Of a DNA stretch of 64,000 nt, positions 24,176 to 29,960 are shown piece after piece (position 1 is the first letter of the stretch; each line of letters opens with the position of its first letter). Source of the DNA: JBCAXA01 sp038534295 (lineage in GTDB: Bacteria > Pseudomonadota > Gammaproteobacteria > Steroidobacterales > Woeseiaceae); assembly GCA_038534295.1 (NCBI GenBank), contig JBCAXA010000001.1, positions 868,001 through 932,000 on the forward strand, given 5' to 3'. The notes below the pieces were generated by a model. The model saw nothing but the letters and a program-made list of their open reading frames with translations, was not told the DNA's origin and searched no databases. The position numbers were made by a program, and so were the translations under genes.

Positions 24176-24445
24176 CTACGCAACTGCCAAAATCGCCTCT
24201 GGATTTTGGTTAGCCACCAGCAGCAGCGTGCGTGCCGCTCCGGAAGGTGATCGGCGACCCTGCTCCCAGTCTTGCAATGTGCGTACAGACACCCCGAGAA
24301 GAGTTGCGAACTGTGACTGCGAGAGGCCGGTCTTTTCCCGAATCTCCGAGATTGGCGGAAGACTCACAACACGTCCGGACTTGCCGCTTTTTAGCTCTCG
24401 AATTCCATCGAGGATCTCTTGCCCGATATCGCGCTCGTTAGTCAT
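24176..24445 (-). CDS. higA: Cassette antitoxin: HigA-like XRE protein
   Basis: The 89-residue protein has an XRE helix-turn-helix (about residues 39-75: KTGLSQSQFATLLGVSVRTLQDWEQGRRSPSGAARTLLLV). Its length and ending are typical of HigA-type antitoxins. It follows the RelE-fold toxin with an 8-base overlap, the reversed (toxin-first) order of higBA. It should bind and neutralise the toxin and repress the operon through the palindrome at 24761-24779. ATG 24445 starts the conserved frame; the longer frame overlaps the toxin antisense. Confidence 0.9.
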   Translation of the reverse strand: MTNERDIGQEILDGIRELKSGKSGRVVSLPPISEIREKTGLSQSQFATLLGVSVRTLQDWEQGRRSPSGAARTLLLVANQNPEAILAVA

Positions 24446-24752
24446 CTTCCACCTCGTCTTTAATCTGCTTGAGGATGTGCCCAGAAATTGTGTCGGTTGT
24501 ACTCTTGGGATACATGGTGAGCATCCAGATAACGCCCTTTGGACGACGCAAGAAATAGATGACGCGATAGCCACCACTCTTACCTCGACCCTTTGCCGCC
24601 CACCGCAATTTCCGAACCCCGCCTGAGCCTTTGATGACAGCCCCAGCTTCGGGTTGATCGATCAGCGCCAATTGGAGCTGCCGGTACTCATCGTCTGAAA
24701 GGTATTCATCGACTAGGCGTGTGAATAGACGCGTCTCGACGAAGGTGAACAT
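24438..24752 (-). CDS. higB: Cassette toxin: HigB/RelE-family mRNA interferase
   Basis: From ATG 24752 the product is 104 residues; ATGs at 24758 and 24770 would add two or six. It shows MFTFVETRLFTRLVDEYLSDDEYRQLQLALIDQPEAGAVIKGSGGVRKLRWAAKGRGKSGGYRVIYFLRRP, the typical HigB-2/RelE fold. The basic patch K-L-R-W-A-A-K-G-R-G-K-S-G-G-Y-R-V-I-Y is expected to cleave ribosome-bound mRNA. The promoter -10 box ends at 24759, so the transcript would start at about 24751-24753. That makes a leaderless or nearly leaderless message starting at this ATG likely. Confidence 0.9.
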   Translation of the reverse strand: MFTFVETRLFTRLVDEYLSDDEYRQLQLALIDQPEAGAVIKGSGGVRKLRWAAKGRGKSGGYRVIYFLRRPKGVIWMLTMYPKSTTDTISGHILKQIKDEVEDD

Positions 24753-24758
24753 TTCCAT

Positions 24759-24786
24759 ATTATACGGCATTGCCGTATAGTGTCAA
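24759..24786 (-). promoter_or_regulatory. Consensus sigma-70 promoter of the toxin-antitoxin cassette
   Basis: On the minus strand TTGACA (24781-24786) is followed after 16 bases by TATAAT (24759-24764); both hexamers match the consensus exactly. This lets the cassette be expressed without the integron promoter. Confidence 0.88.
24761..24779. promoter_or_regulatory. Palindromic operator of the toxin-antitoxin cassette
   Basis: TATACGGC-ATT-GCCGTATA is a perfect 8-bp inverted repeat with a 3-base centre. It fills the spacer and overlaps the -10 box, the position expected for a HigA autorepression site. Confidence 0.82.
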
Positions 24787-24810
24787 TGCGTAGGCGCAGA
24801 CCCTAGAGAC

Positions 24811-24892
24811 CTAACACCCAAACACAGTTGGCGCCGAGGCACTAAGCCGAGGCGACAACGCCAAAACGCCCAACTGCTGTGATTTGTTAGGT
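24811..24892 (-). repeat. attC 7, short class
   Basis: The 82-base site opens CTAACACCCAAACACAGTTG and closes CAACTGCTGTGATTTGTTAGG. The CACAGTTG/CAACTGCTGTG arms are shared with attC 14 and 15. Confidence 0.9.
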
Positions 24893-25252
24893 GGCAGCAT
24901 GACTACTTCGGCGAGAGTTTCGAAGACTCAAAACGGTCCATGCACCGAATCCGATGATTGGCAACGCTATTGGGTAAAAGCGCGCCTCACCGTTGCCCCA
25001 ATACATCTCAAAGATGTCGTAGCTCAAGGCGACTATTCCAACTAAAGCAAGAATCGCTCCGTAGACTATGCCGACAATACGAGTCCAACCGGGACTCGAA
25101 GACACCAAGGCGAATAGAGTGATGAGTGCCAAAATAAGTAGCGTGGCTCGGATGATGTTGACGCCGAATCGCCAGAATGAGTACGCGCCGAGCAAAACGT
25201 AAAGGGCATAAAGCGTCGCGAGTAGCGCCTTCCCAATCGGCATCTTCCTCAT
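24887..25252 (-). CDS. Cassette: four-helix membrane protein
   Basis: The 121-residue protein starts MRKMPIGKALLATLYALYVLLGAYSFWRFGVNIIRATLLILALITLFALV. Further hydrophobic segments cover about residues 60-80 and 95-110, giving four helices with a basic C-terminus (LRNSRRSSHAAT). The TAA stop is inside the attC 7 core. ATG 25252 is preferred to an upstream start in attC. The family and role are unknown. Confidence 0.72.
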   Translation of the reverse strand: MRKMPIGKALLATLYALYVLLGAYSFWRFGVNIIRATLLILALITLFALVSSSPGWTRIVGIVYGAILALVGIVALSYDIFEMYWGNGEARFYPIALPIIGFGAWTVLSLRNSRRSSHAAT

Positions 25253-25260
25253 GAAACCAC

Positions 25261-25360
25261 CTAACACTCAAACTCTGTTGAACGAACGCTACTGGCGCGA
25301 GCTTTGCGTATGCAACGCCCGTGACAGGAGCCTCTTGCCAACTGCAGTGCTTTGTTAGGT
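25261..25360 (-). repeat. attC 8
   Basis: The 100-base site opens CTAACACTCAAACTCTGTTG and closes CAACTGCAGTGCTTTGTTAGG. The centre CTACTGGCGCGAGCTTTGCG is a diverged long-class core. Confidence 0.92.
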
Positions 25361-25416
25361 AGGCGCACTATCAGAAGCATTTTCGACTCACGTTCGACTG
25401 CCAAACCAGCTCAACC

Positions 25417-25626
25417 TTACCAAAGCTCGCCACCGCCAAGTTGCACTAGGTACCCGCCAAGGAAAACCAGCGCTACGGCGCCTATTGTAAAAAACAATCG
25501 ATACTTCCCGACAAAGACTTCCCACGGATTAAGTTGGTCCTCGAAACCAGGCAGCCAATAGAAGCGCAATGCAAGAAAGACAAGAAGCCCCGCCAGAGCG
25601 AGCCCAATTCCTAGCACTTCAAGCAT
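25417..25626 (-). CDS. Cassette: two-helix small membrane protein
   Basis: The 69-residue protein has helices at about residues 3-24 (LGIGLALAGLLVFLALRFYW) and 45-64 (FFTIGAVALVFLGGYLVQLG). A polar loop FEDQLNPWEVFVGKYR lies between. It is the only plausible frame in this cassette of about 335 bases; 25361-25416 contains nothing recognisable. The function is unknown. Confidence 0.6.
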   Translation of the reverse strand: MLEVLGIGLALAGLLVFLALRFYWLPGFEDQLNPWEVFVGKYRLFFTIGAVALVFLGGYLVQLGGGELW

Positions 25627-25695
25627 CGGTCGGACACAACCTGTGGCGAGCCGTATTCGTCGATGTTGGTCGAAGGCACATGCAGAAGCGCCGAC

Positions 25696-25795
25696 CTAAC
25701 ACCCAAGCTCATTTGCGCGACCCGTGCTGGCGCGGGCCTTGCCAATGCAAGGGCCGTGACAGGCTGCGAGCGACAACAGCAGTGCTTTCTTAGGT
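25696..25795 (-). repeat. attC 9, long class, altered core
   Basis: The site opens CTAACACCCAAGCTCATTTG and closes AGTGCTTTCTTAGG. The core reads CTTAGG instead of GTTAGG, which should impair recombination at this end. Confidence 0.88.
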
Positions 25796-25814
25796 AGCGG
25801 TCTGCAGTTATCCA

Positions 25815-26078
25815 TTATTTCCATCTCCAATGCTTTTCCGACACCTCAAACTCACAAGAATCGCACCTCCAGGTTTCCGTCATACGACGTGGACCCTTCC
25901 AGAAAGAGATCGTCACGGTCTTGGAAATGTTGTGCCCCATCGAATCCCGTATCTCGTCCAACCTCAATCGGCTCTGGCACTGGGGACAACGTCGAAAAAA
26001 GTGGCGCCAAATCTCATAACCGGCCCCTCCGACAGCAATTGCTGCGATTGCGACATTGAGAAGAATACTGCCGTCCAT
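25815..26078 (-). CDS. Cassette: membrane-anchored zinc-ribbon protein
   Basis: The 87-residue protein has an N-terminal membrane helix (ILLNVAIAAIAVGGAGYEIW, about residues 4-23). Two cysteine pairs follow: CPQC near 29-32 and CDSC near 72-75, flanking a region of charged strands (ISKTVTISFWKGPRRMTETWR). This is a split zinc ribbon facing the cytoplasm. ATG 26078 is used; a longer frame through attC 10 is rejected. The role is unknown. Confidence 0.72.
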   Translation of the reverse strand: MDGSILLNVAIAAIAVGGAGYEIWRHFFRRCPQCQSRLRLDEIRDSMGHNISKTVTISFWKGPRRMTETWRCDSCEFEVSEKHWRWK

Positions 26079-26095
26079 TTCTCTGCTTAAGCTAC

Positions 26096-26195
26096 CTAAC
26101 ACCCGAACTCTGTTGCGCATTTGACGCGGCGAGCGCCCTGCGACAGCAGAAAGCGAGCCGAGTCCATTAGCGACAACTGCAGTGATTTGTTAGGT
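26096..26195 (-). repeat. attC 10
   Basis: The 100-base site opens CTAACACCCGAACTCTGTTG and closes CAACTGCAGTGATTTGTTAGG. The centre GCGCATTTGACGCGGCGAG is nearly identical to attC 17. Confidence 0.93.
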
Positions 26196-26579
26196 GGCAT
26201 TGTTCTCGAAGATGACCTCGTGATTGGTACTGAACGGCGGCTTCAAGACTCGATCCAGCCATCGGTTAGAGGGCGTGATCCCATCCAAATTGACCTCCAA
26301 GGCTTCAAGCAAACCATGCCAACTCTGCATTTCCTCGTTCGCTTCTATGTACGTGTCGGGGCCAACAATCATCGTGCACACCAAATCCGTCGTTAGAAGG
26401 TCGCGTTTATATACCTCGACTCTCTTAATCGCCGACCATTCAATACGTTTCCTGACTACCGAGCTGGATGTCTCCAGGCGCAGGCAGATGTCGTCCGCTC
26501 CCGGCACTACATCGTGGCGAAGCCACCATGCACGCTGAACGAGAGCACAGCGGTCTATGGATTCGCGGACGAATCCCAT
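26190..26579 (-). CDS. Cassette: hypothetical protein
   Basis: The 129-residue protein reads MGFVRESIDRCALVQRAWWLRHDVVPGADDICLRLETSSSVVRKRIEWSAIKRVEVYKRDLLTTDLVCTMIVGPDTYIEANEEMQSWHGLLEALEVNLDGI. The strand IKRVEVYKRDLLTTDLVCTMI, with EANEE and a helix after it, looks like the pleckstrin-homology-like YopX/'PH' group of small cassette proteins, but I cannot confirm it. The stop TAA lies in the attC 10 core. There is no signal peptide or membrane segment. Confidence 0.7.
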   Translation of the reverse strand: MGFVRESIDRCALVQRAWWLRHDVVPGADDICLRLETSSSVVRKRIEWSAIKRVEVYKRDLLTTDLVCTMIVGPDTYIEANEEMQSWHGLLEALEVNLDGITPSNRWLDRVLKPPFSTNHEVIFENNAT

Positions 26580-26584
26580 GCCAC

Positions 26585-26666
26585 CTAACACCCGAGCTCT
26601 GTTGCCGCCGCGACAGTTCGCGTCGGCAACAGAGCGAGACCGGCCAACTGCAGCGATTTGTTACGT
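26585..26666 (-). repeat. attC 11, short, unique centre
   Basis: The 82-base site opens CTAACACCCGAGCTCTGTTG and closes CAACTGCAGCGATTTGTTACG. The centre GCGACAGTTCGCGTCGGCAAC is not shared with other sites here. Confidence 0.9.
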
Positions 26667-27164
26667 GATCTTTCGGAACGTTGATTCATTCAACTTCACC
26701 AAGTCCATTTGTTCCTGAGTATCTGGAACATCGACTCGCCTCGCCAGTGAAATTTGACGAAACGCGTCCTCGCTTGCTACTCCGTTAGCCACAAGAACAC
26801 CAGCGGCGAGCATTCCGCTGCGGCCAATACCGGCACGACAATGGATGACGGTATTGTTACCGTCTTCGATAGCTTGGCGCGTCTGACTTGCGAGCTGGGC
26901 GAATGACTGCAAATCGCTTGGGATGCCGCGATCGGGGATCGGAAACGAAACGAAGCGAGCCCCAACAGCTGCGCAGAAATTTCGTTCTTCGGTGAGGCCG
27001 AGTTCAGCCTCCTCGCGTACCTCGAGTAGCGAGATGATCTGACCGACACCAACAGCAACTAGAGAGGCAAGGTCGTCCTGAAGCCACTCCCCGGCGACAG
27101 GCTTCGCCATGATCGCCAAGAACCCCTCCCCGATGTCGGCGATGCGGTAAAACTCCGGTGTCAT
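26661..27164 (-). CDS. Cassette: dual-specificity/tyrosine-phosphatase-like protein
   Basis: The 167-residue protein carries the CX5R signature H-C-R-A-G-I-G-R-S at residues 108-116, with nucleophile Cys109 and Arg115. The probable general acid is Asp78 in PIPDRGIP, 31 residues before the Cys, as in DSP/PTP enzymes. The N-terminus (YRIADIGEGFLAIMAKPVAGEWLQDDLASLVAVGVGQIISLLE) matches atypical DSP or cyclin-dependent-kinase-inhibitor-3-like bacterial members. It should dephosphorylate protein or a small phosphate ester. The TAA stop lies in attC 11. Confidence 0.92.
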   Translation of the reverse strand: MTPEFYRIADIGEGFLAIMAKPVAGEWLQDDLASLVAVGVGQIISLLEVREEAELGLTEERNFCAAVGARFVSFPIPDRGIPSDLQSFAQLASQTRQAIEDGNNTVIHCRAGIGRSGMLAAGVLVANGVASEDAFRQISLARRVDVPDTQEQMDLVKLNESTFRKIT

Positions 27165-27181
27165 CTCCAGGAGAGAAGCAC

Positions 27182-27280
27182 GTAACACCCAAGCTCAGTT
27201 GCGCGACGCATGCTGGCGCGGGCCTTGCCAATGCAAGGGCCGTGACAGACTGCGAGTGCCAACTGCAGCGTCTTGTTACA
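27182..27280 (-). repeat. attC 12, long class
   Basis: The 99-base site opens GTAACACCCAAGCTCAGTTG and closes CAACTGCAGCGTCTTGTTAC. The centre CATGCTGGCGCGGGCCTTGC is nearly identical to attC 9, 13 and 16. Confidence 0.93.
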
Positions 27281-27287
27281 AATTGAT

Positions 27288-27560
27288 CTAGTCACTACCA
27301 GCGTCGGTTCTACTTGGCCGTACTAGAAGGAGCGCGACTCCGACTAGCACGATCACTGCGCCCAGTACACGCGAGATGGTTCCTAGCCATGCCGCACTGC
27401 TCTTCCACGATGAATCCTCGACTTCGACGAAACTGTAGGTTGCGACCCCGTCTTCCGCCAAAGGCAGAAAGTGAACGGTAGACAGATAATCGGCTATCGG
27501 CACCAACAGCGCCGCTCCCAACAACACCGAAACGATCGCAAGTATCTTTCGGCCGCCCAT
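27288..27560 (-). CDS. Cassette: two-helix membrane protein
   Basis: The 90-residue protein has helices at about residues 4-22 (KILAIVSVLLGAALLVPIADYL) and 58-79 (LGTISRVLGAVIVLVGVALLLVRP). A polar periplasmic-type loop of 35 residues lies between (TVHFLPLAEDGVATYSFVEVEDSSWKSSAAW). ATG 27560 is preferred over a TTG two codons upstream. The family is not recognised. Confidence 0.68.
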   Translation of the reverse strand: MGGRKILAIVSVLLGAALLVPIADYLSTVHFLPLAEDGVATYSFVEVEDSSWKSSAAWLGTISRVLGAVIVLVGVALLLVRPSRTDAGSD

Positions 27561-27581
27561 ACGCAACTACCCTATCGATTG

Positions 27582-27681
27582 GTAACACCAAAGCTCTGTT
27601 GCGCGACGCATGCTGGCGCGGACCTTGCCGATGCAACGGCCGTGACAGGCTGCGAGCGACAACTGCAGTACTTTGTTAGGT
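27582..27681 (-). repeat. attC 13, long class
   Basis: The 100-base site opens GTAACACCAAAGCTCTGTTG and closes CAACTGCAGTACTTTGTTAGG. It has the same centre as attC 12 and 16. Confidence 0.93.
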
Positions 27682-28011
27682 TGCATTCTGCCCTCTGCAG
27701 CGAACCCAAAGCGTATCGAAGTAGCTTGGATCGACTTCTTCGCCGATAAAATCGCTAAGGGTCATGTTCGTATCCAGCCAAAAGCCGTAGTTGCGGTCGT
27801 CCGGACCAGATAAGACTGGTTTTCCGTCGGAATCCAGCCCGATCTCTCGACCCGGAAGACCGGAGGAGTCGAACTCTACCAACCACTCTGAAACTCTTTG
27901 GAGCACCGGTTGATAATCTGGATTACTTCCAATTTTCCTTAACAGCTTATCGACCAGGTCGTTCTTCGGCGCTGGCCAGTCCGTGGCGAGTCTAGTTCGC
28001 AAAACCTTCAT
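27676..28011 (-). CDS. Cassette: hypothetical protein
   Basis: The 111-residue cytoplasmic protein reads MKVLRTRLATDWPAPKNDLVDKLLRKIGSNPDYQPVLQRVSEWLVEFDSSGLPGREIGLDSDGKPVLSGPDDRNYGFWLDTNMTLSDFIGEEVDPSYFDTLW. The GLPGREIGLDSDGKPV...G-P-D-x-R-N-Y-G-F-W-L-D-T-N segment recalls small proteins of unknown function found in many bacteria and sometimes next to toxins. No catalytic residues are evident. The stop TAA is in the attC 13 core. Confidence 0.7.
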   Translation of the reverse strand: MKVLRTRLATDWPAPKNDLVDKLLRKIGSNPDYQPVLQRVSEWLVEFDSSGLPGREIGLDSDGKPVLSGPDDRNYGFWLDTNMTLSDFIGEEVDPSYFDTLWVRCRGQNAT

Positions 28012-28023
28012 AACCAATGCGAC

Positions 28024-28105
28024 CTAACGCCTATGCACAGTTGTCGGCGCGACGTAACTCATCAGCACTTTATGCCAAACGGCCAACTGCTGTGATTGGT
28101 TAGGT
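28024..28105 (-). repeat. attC 14, short class
   Basis: The 82-base site opens CTAACGCCTATGCACAGTTG and closes CAACTGCTGTGATTGGTTAGG. The centre GCACTTTATGCC is shared with attC 15. Confidence 0.9.
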
Positions 28106-28115
28106 TGCGACGCGT

Positions 28116-28343
28116 TCATTTGCCACAACGGTCTGCTACAGCTTGCTTGGCCTGTGCTAGCAGTTCCGCGTAATTCTCTCTAAATGGCTCAGCCAAAACA
28201 CGTTCTAGACTTGCCTCCAGCGCCCACACTGCACCGCGCTCGGCAGAATCCAGCGACTGGATTGCTTTTTCCAACTTCTCAGACGCCAGCAGCTCGAATA
28301 GCACAAGTGCTTCGTCGTCTTCTAAGGTAATCGTAGTTGCCAT
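28116..28343 (-). CDS. Cassette: small acidic helical protein
   Basis: The 75-residue protein reads MATTITLEDDEALVLFELLASEKLEKAIQSLDSAERGAVWALEASLERVLAEPFRENYAELLAQAKQAV. It has a short N-terminal strand, then three helices; it is acidic and cytoplasmic. The opening T-I-T-L-E-D-D-E-A-L-V-L-F-E-L-L is common in small bacterial proteins of unknown role. The ATG at 28343 is the only good start. Confidence 0.7.
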   Translation of the reverse strand: MATTITLEDDEALVLFELLASEKLEKAIQSLDSAERGAVWALEASLERVLAEPFRENYAELLAQAKQAVADRCGK

Positions 28344-28358
28344 GTTCGAGGTTGCAAC

Positions 28359-28440
28359 CTAACACCAAAGCACAGTTGCCGCCGCCACACGTAACACCGG
28401 CACTTTATGCCTAACGGCCAACTGCTGTGATTTGTTATGA
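28359..28440 (-). repeat. attC 15, short class
   Basis: The 82-base site opens CTAACACCAAAGCACAGTTG and closes CAACTGCTGTGATTTGTTATG. It has the same class as attC 14. Confidence 0.92.
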
Positions 28441-28764
28441 GTCATGGCATCCGCCTTCGCTGACCTCAGCTACAACATCCGGATCTACTGAGACTTCCAC
28501 GGCGCTTGCATAGTGAACATTGCTTCCGTCTTTCTTGACACCTGAAATCCAGTATTCCTCACCCGTCTCAACGTCGAAGTAGTTACCTCGAAGCCCACCG
28601 CCCTTCAGCCGTTTGAACTCACGGCCACGATAGAAAACACTCAGGCCAGTTTTGGAGAAGCGAACACGGCCTATCCGAGCACGCACACCGTCAATGTCTC
28701 CATCCTTGTTCTCTACGTACATGACTCGCTCGCTTTCCCCACGCGTCAATTGATTCGTCTTCAT
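28435..28764 (-). CDS. Cassette: conserved small protein, MYVENKDG family
   Basis: The product is 109 residues from ATG 28764. Residues from 15 on (MYVENKDGDIDGVRARIGRVRFSKTGLSVFYRGREFKRLKGGGLRGNYFDVETGEEYWISGVKKDGSNVHYASAVEVSVD) match a widespread family of about 90-100 residues. From memory, databases often mislabel it as deoxyxylulose-phosphate synthase, which its size rules out. The real start may be ATG 28722. The TAA stop is in attC 15. The function is unknown. Confidence 0.78.
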   Translation of the reverse strand: MKTNQLTRGESERVMYVENKDGDIDGVRARIGRVRFSKTGLSVFYRGREFKRLKGGGLRGNYFDVETGEEYWISGVKKDGSNVHYASAVEVSVDPDVVAEVSEGGCHDS

Positions 28765-28769
28765 GACTC

Positions 28770-28869
28770 ATAACACCCAAGCTCTGTTGCGCGACGCATG
28801 CTGGCGCGGACCTTGCCGATGCAAGGGCCGTGACAGGCTGCAAGCGACAACAGCAGTGTTTTGTTAGGT
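28770..28869 (-). repeat. attC 16, long class
   Basis: The 100-base site opens ATAACACCCAAGCTCTGTTG and closes CAACAGCAGTGTTTTGTTAGG. The centre is nearly identical to attC 12 and 13. Confidence 0.93.
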
Positions 28870-29181
28870 CGTGAGCTCATCAGTATTCGCAGAGGTATCT
28901 ACTGCTATCAGCCCGTAAGCAAACGCGCCTATAAAAGCCGTAAATAAGGTCAAAAGTAACCACATCCAATGTCCATATTGAACCATTCGCCAGATTGCAG
29001 AGAGCGTTAAAGCAATGATCAGCAATGCGGGCAAGAGAAATACATAGCCAACCCAGGTCGGTATGGCCGCCTCAAGACTATTCCCCAACCCCAAGGCGTC
29101 GACACCTACAGCAATCATTACCGTCACGAAGGTACAACAGGCAACCACCCACACCAATCGCCGCCGCTCAATCAGACGCAA
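28864..29181 (-). CDS. Cassette: three-helix membrane protein
   Basis: The 105-residue protein has helices at about residues 9-27, 42-65 and 72-93. It has a basic N-terminus (MRLIERRRL) and an acidic tail (DTSANTDELTT). The start appears to be TTG at 29181, 10 bases after the attC; no ATG or GTG lies before the first helix except inside it. The TAA stop lies in the attC 16 core. The family is unrecognised. Confidence 0.65.
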   Translation of the reverse strand: MRLIERRRLVWVVACCTFVTVMIAVGVDALGLGNSLEAAIPTWVGYVFLLPALLIIALTLSAIWRMVQYGHWMWLLLTLFTAFIGAFAYGLIAVDTSANTDELTT

Positions 29182-29190
29182 GCGAGCGAC

Positions 29191-29290
29191 CTAACACCCG
29201 AACTCAGTTGCGCATTTGACGCGGCGAGTGACCTGCGGCAGCGGGACGCGAGCCGAGTCCATCAGCGACAACTGCAGTGCTTTGTTAGGT
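29191..29290 (-). repeat. attC 17, nearest attI
   Basis: The 100-base site opens CTAACACCCGAACTCAGTTG and closes CAACTGCAGTGCTTTGTTAGG. The centre GCGCATTTGACGCGGCGAG is shared with attC 10. Confidence 0.93.
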
Positions 29291-29303
29291 GGATTGCAAT
29301 TAC

Positions 29304-29542
29304 CTAAAAGTAGTCGTCGCGGGCTGAACCCTCGAACTTCTTCTTGCGCATGCAGCAATTCTTGAAATCTACGCGTTGAACCACACGGGCATGGGTCATT
29401 CCGCCCAAGCTTCTCTACGAGATACTTGTCTCCAGACACGACTCGCTGTCCGCGCTTCACTTGCGTCTCGGAAGGGAAACCTCTCCGACGCTTACTGGTC
29501 CGCTCGAAAGGAATATGTGTCGTCTTTGATTTGCTTACTCAC
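29304..29542 (-). pseudogene. First cassette: SEC-C-motif gene with two apparent frameshifts
   Basis: A strong ribosome-binding site (AAGGAGG, 29549-29555) precedes GTG 29542. That frame stops after 16 codons, but the frame one base over reads SKSKTTHIPFERTSKRRRGFP...SGDKYLVEKLGRNDPCPCGSTRRF. Near 29364 one extra base breaks the SEC-C zinc motif. Removing it gives KNCCMRKKKFEGSARDDYF and a TAG at 29304-29306. The span is 239 bases; minus two bases it is 79 codons exactly. SEC-C (C-P-C...C-C) binds zinc and often docks to SecB or ribosomes. Either the first cassette is a pseudogene or the assembly carries two base errors. Confidence 0.7.
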
Positions 29543-29608
29543 GGCGCACCTCCTTTGTTTCTATCGCCGAATACTCTCGTTACAAGATTACGCTGTTATG
29601 AACAGGCC

Positions 29609-29715
29609 ACCTAACAACTTATTACTGTGCGGGATGCTGAGTAATACATTCCTTTGTAACTCCGCTTCAAGTTGAAAAGGGTTTGGGAGTAAGACTCTGA
29701 AACCAAACCGTAACT
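29609..29715 (-). other. attI region with recombination core
   Basis: The junction of the first cassette with the leader has GTTAGGT (minus strand, 29609-29615), matching the GTTRRRY core. Beyond it the palindromic attC structure is absent, as expected for attI. The right limit is arbitrary. GTAACTCC-type repeats lie in and beyond it (see findings). Confidence 0.7.
29641..29670 (-). promoter_or_regulatory. Candidate cassette promoter (Pc)
   Basis: On the minus strand TTGAAG (29665-29670) and TATTAC (29641-29646), 18 bases apart, point into the array. Each hexamer matches four of six consensus positions, so this is a weak candidate. The rest of the leader, 29716-29960, shows no gene. Confidence 0.35.
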
Positions 29716-29960
29716 TGCCAGTTTTTCAAACAAGTGACGTTGGAGAATCCTAGCCTAATTTGGTAGCGCAATCCGCAGTAACTCCGGTCAGTCTTTAGCG
29801 TCCACTTATGTCGCGTCGTAACTCCCTGATTCTGCGAATTGGTATGAAGTAGCGAGATTCTCGAGCTGTAGAAAGTAAGCCCATCCTTCATAACTACGCT
29901 CATTCGCGCGGAGTAGGCCGCGCTTGCCTGCCTCTCCATCGTTTTTTCTCGCAATCAGTC

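Noticed and set aside
29616..29960. LexA box in front of intI
   Set aside because: I looked for CTG-N10-CAG in the leader and found no convincing match, so SOS control of this integrase is not supported by eye.
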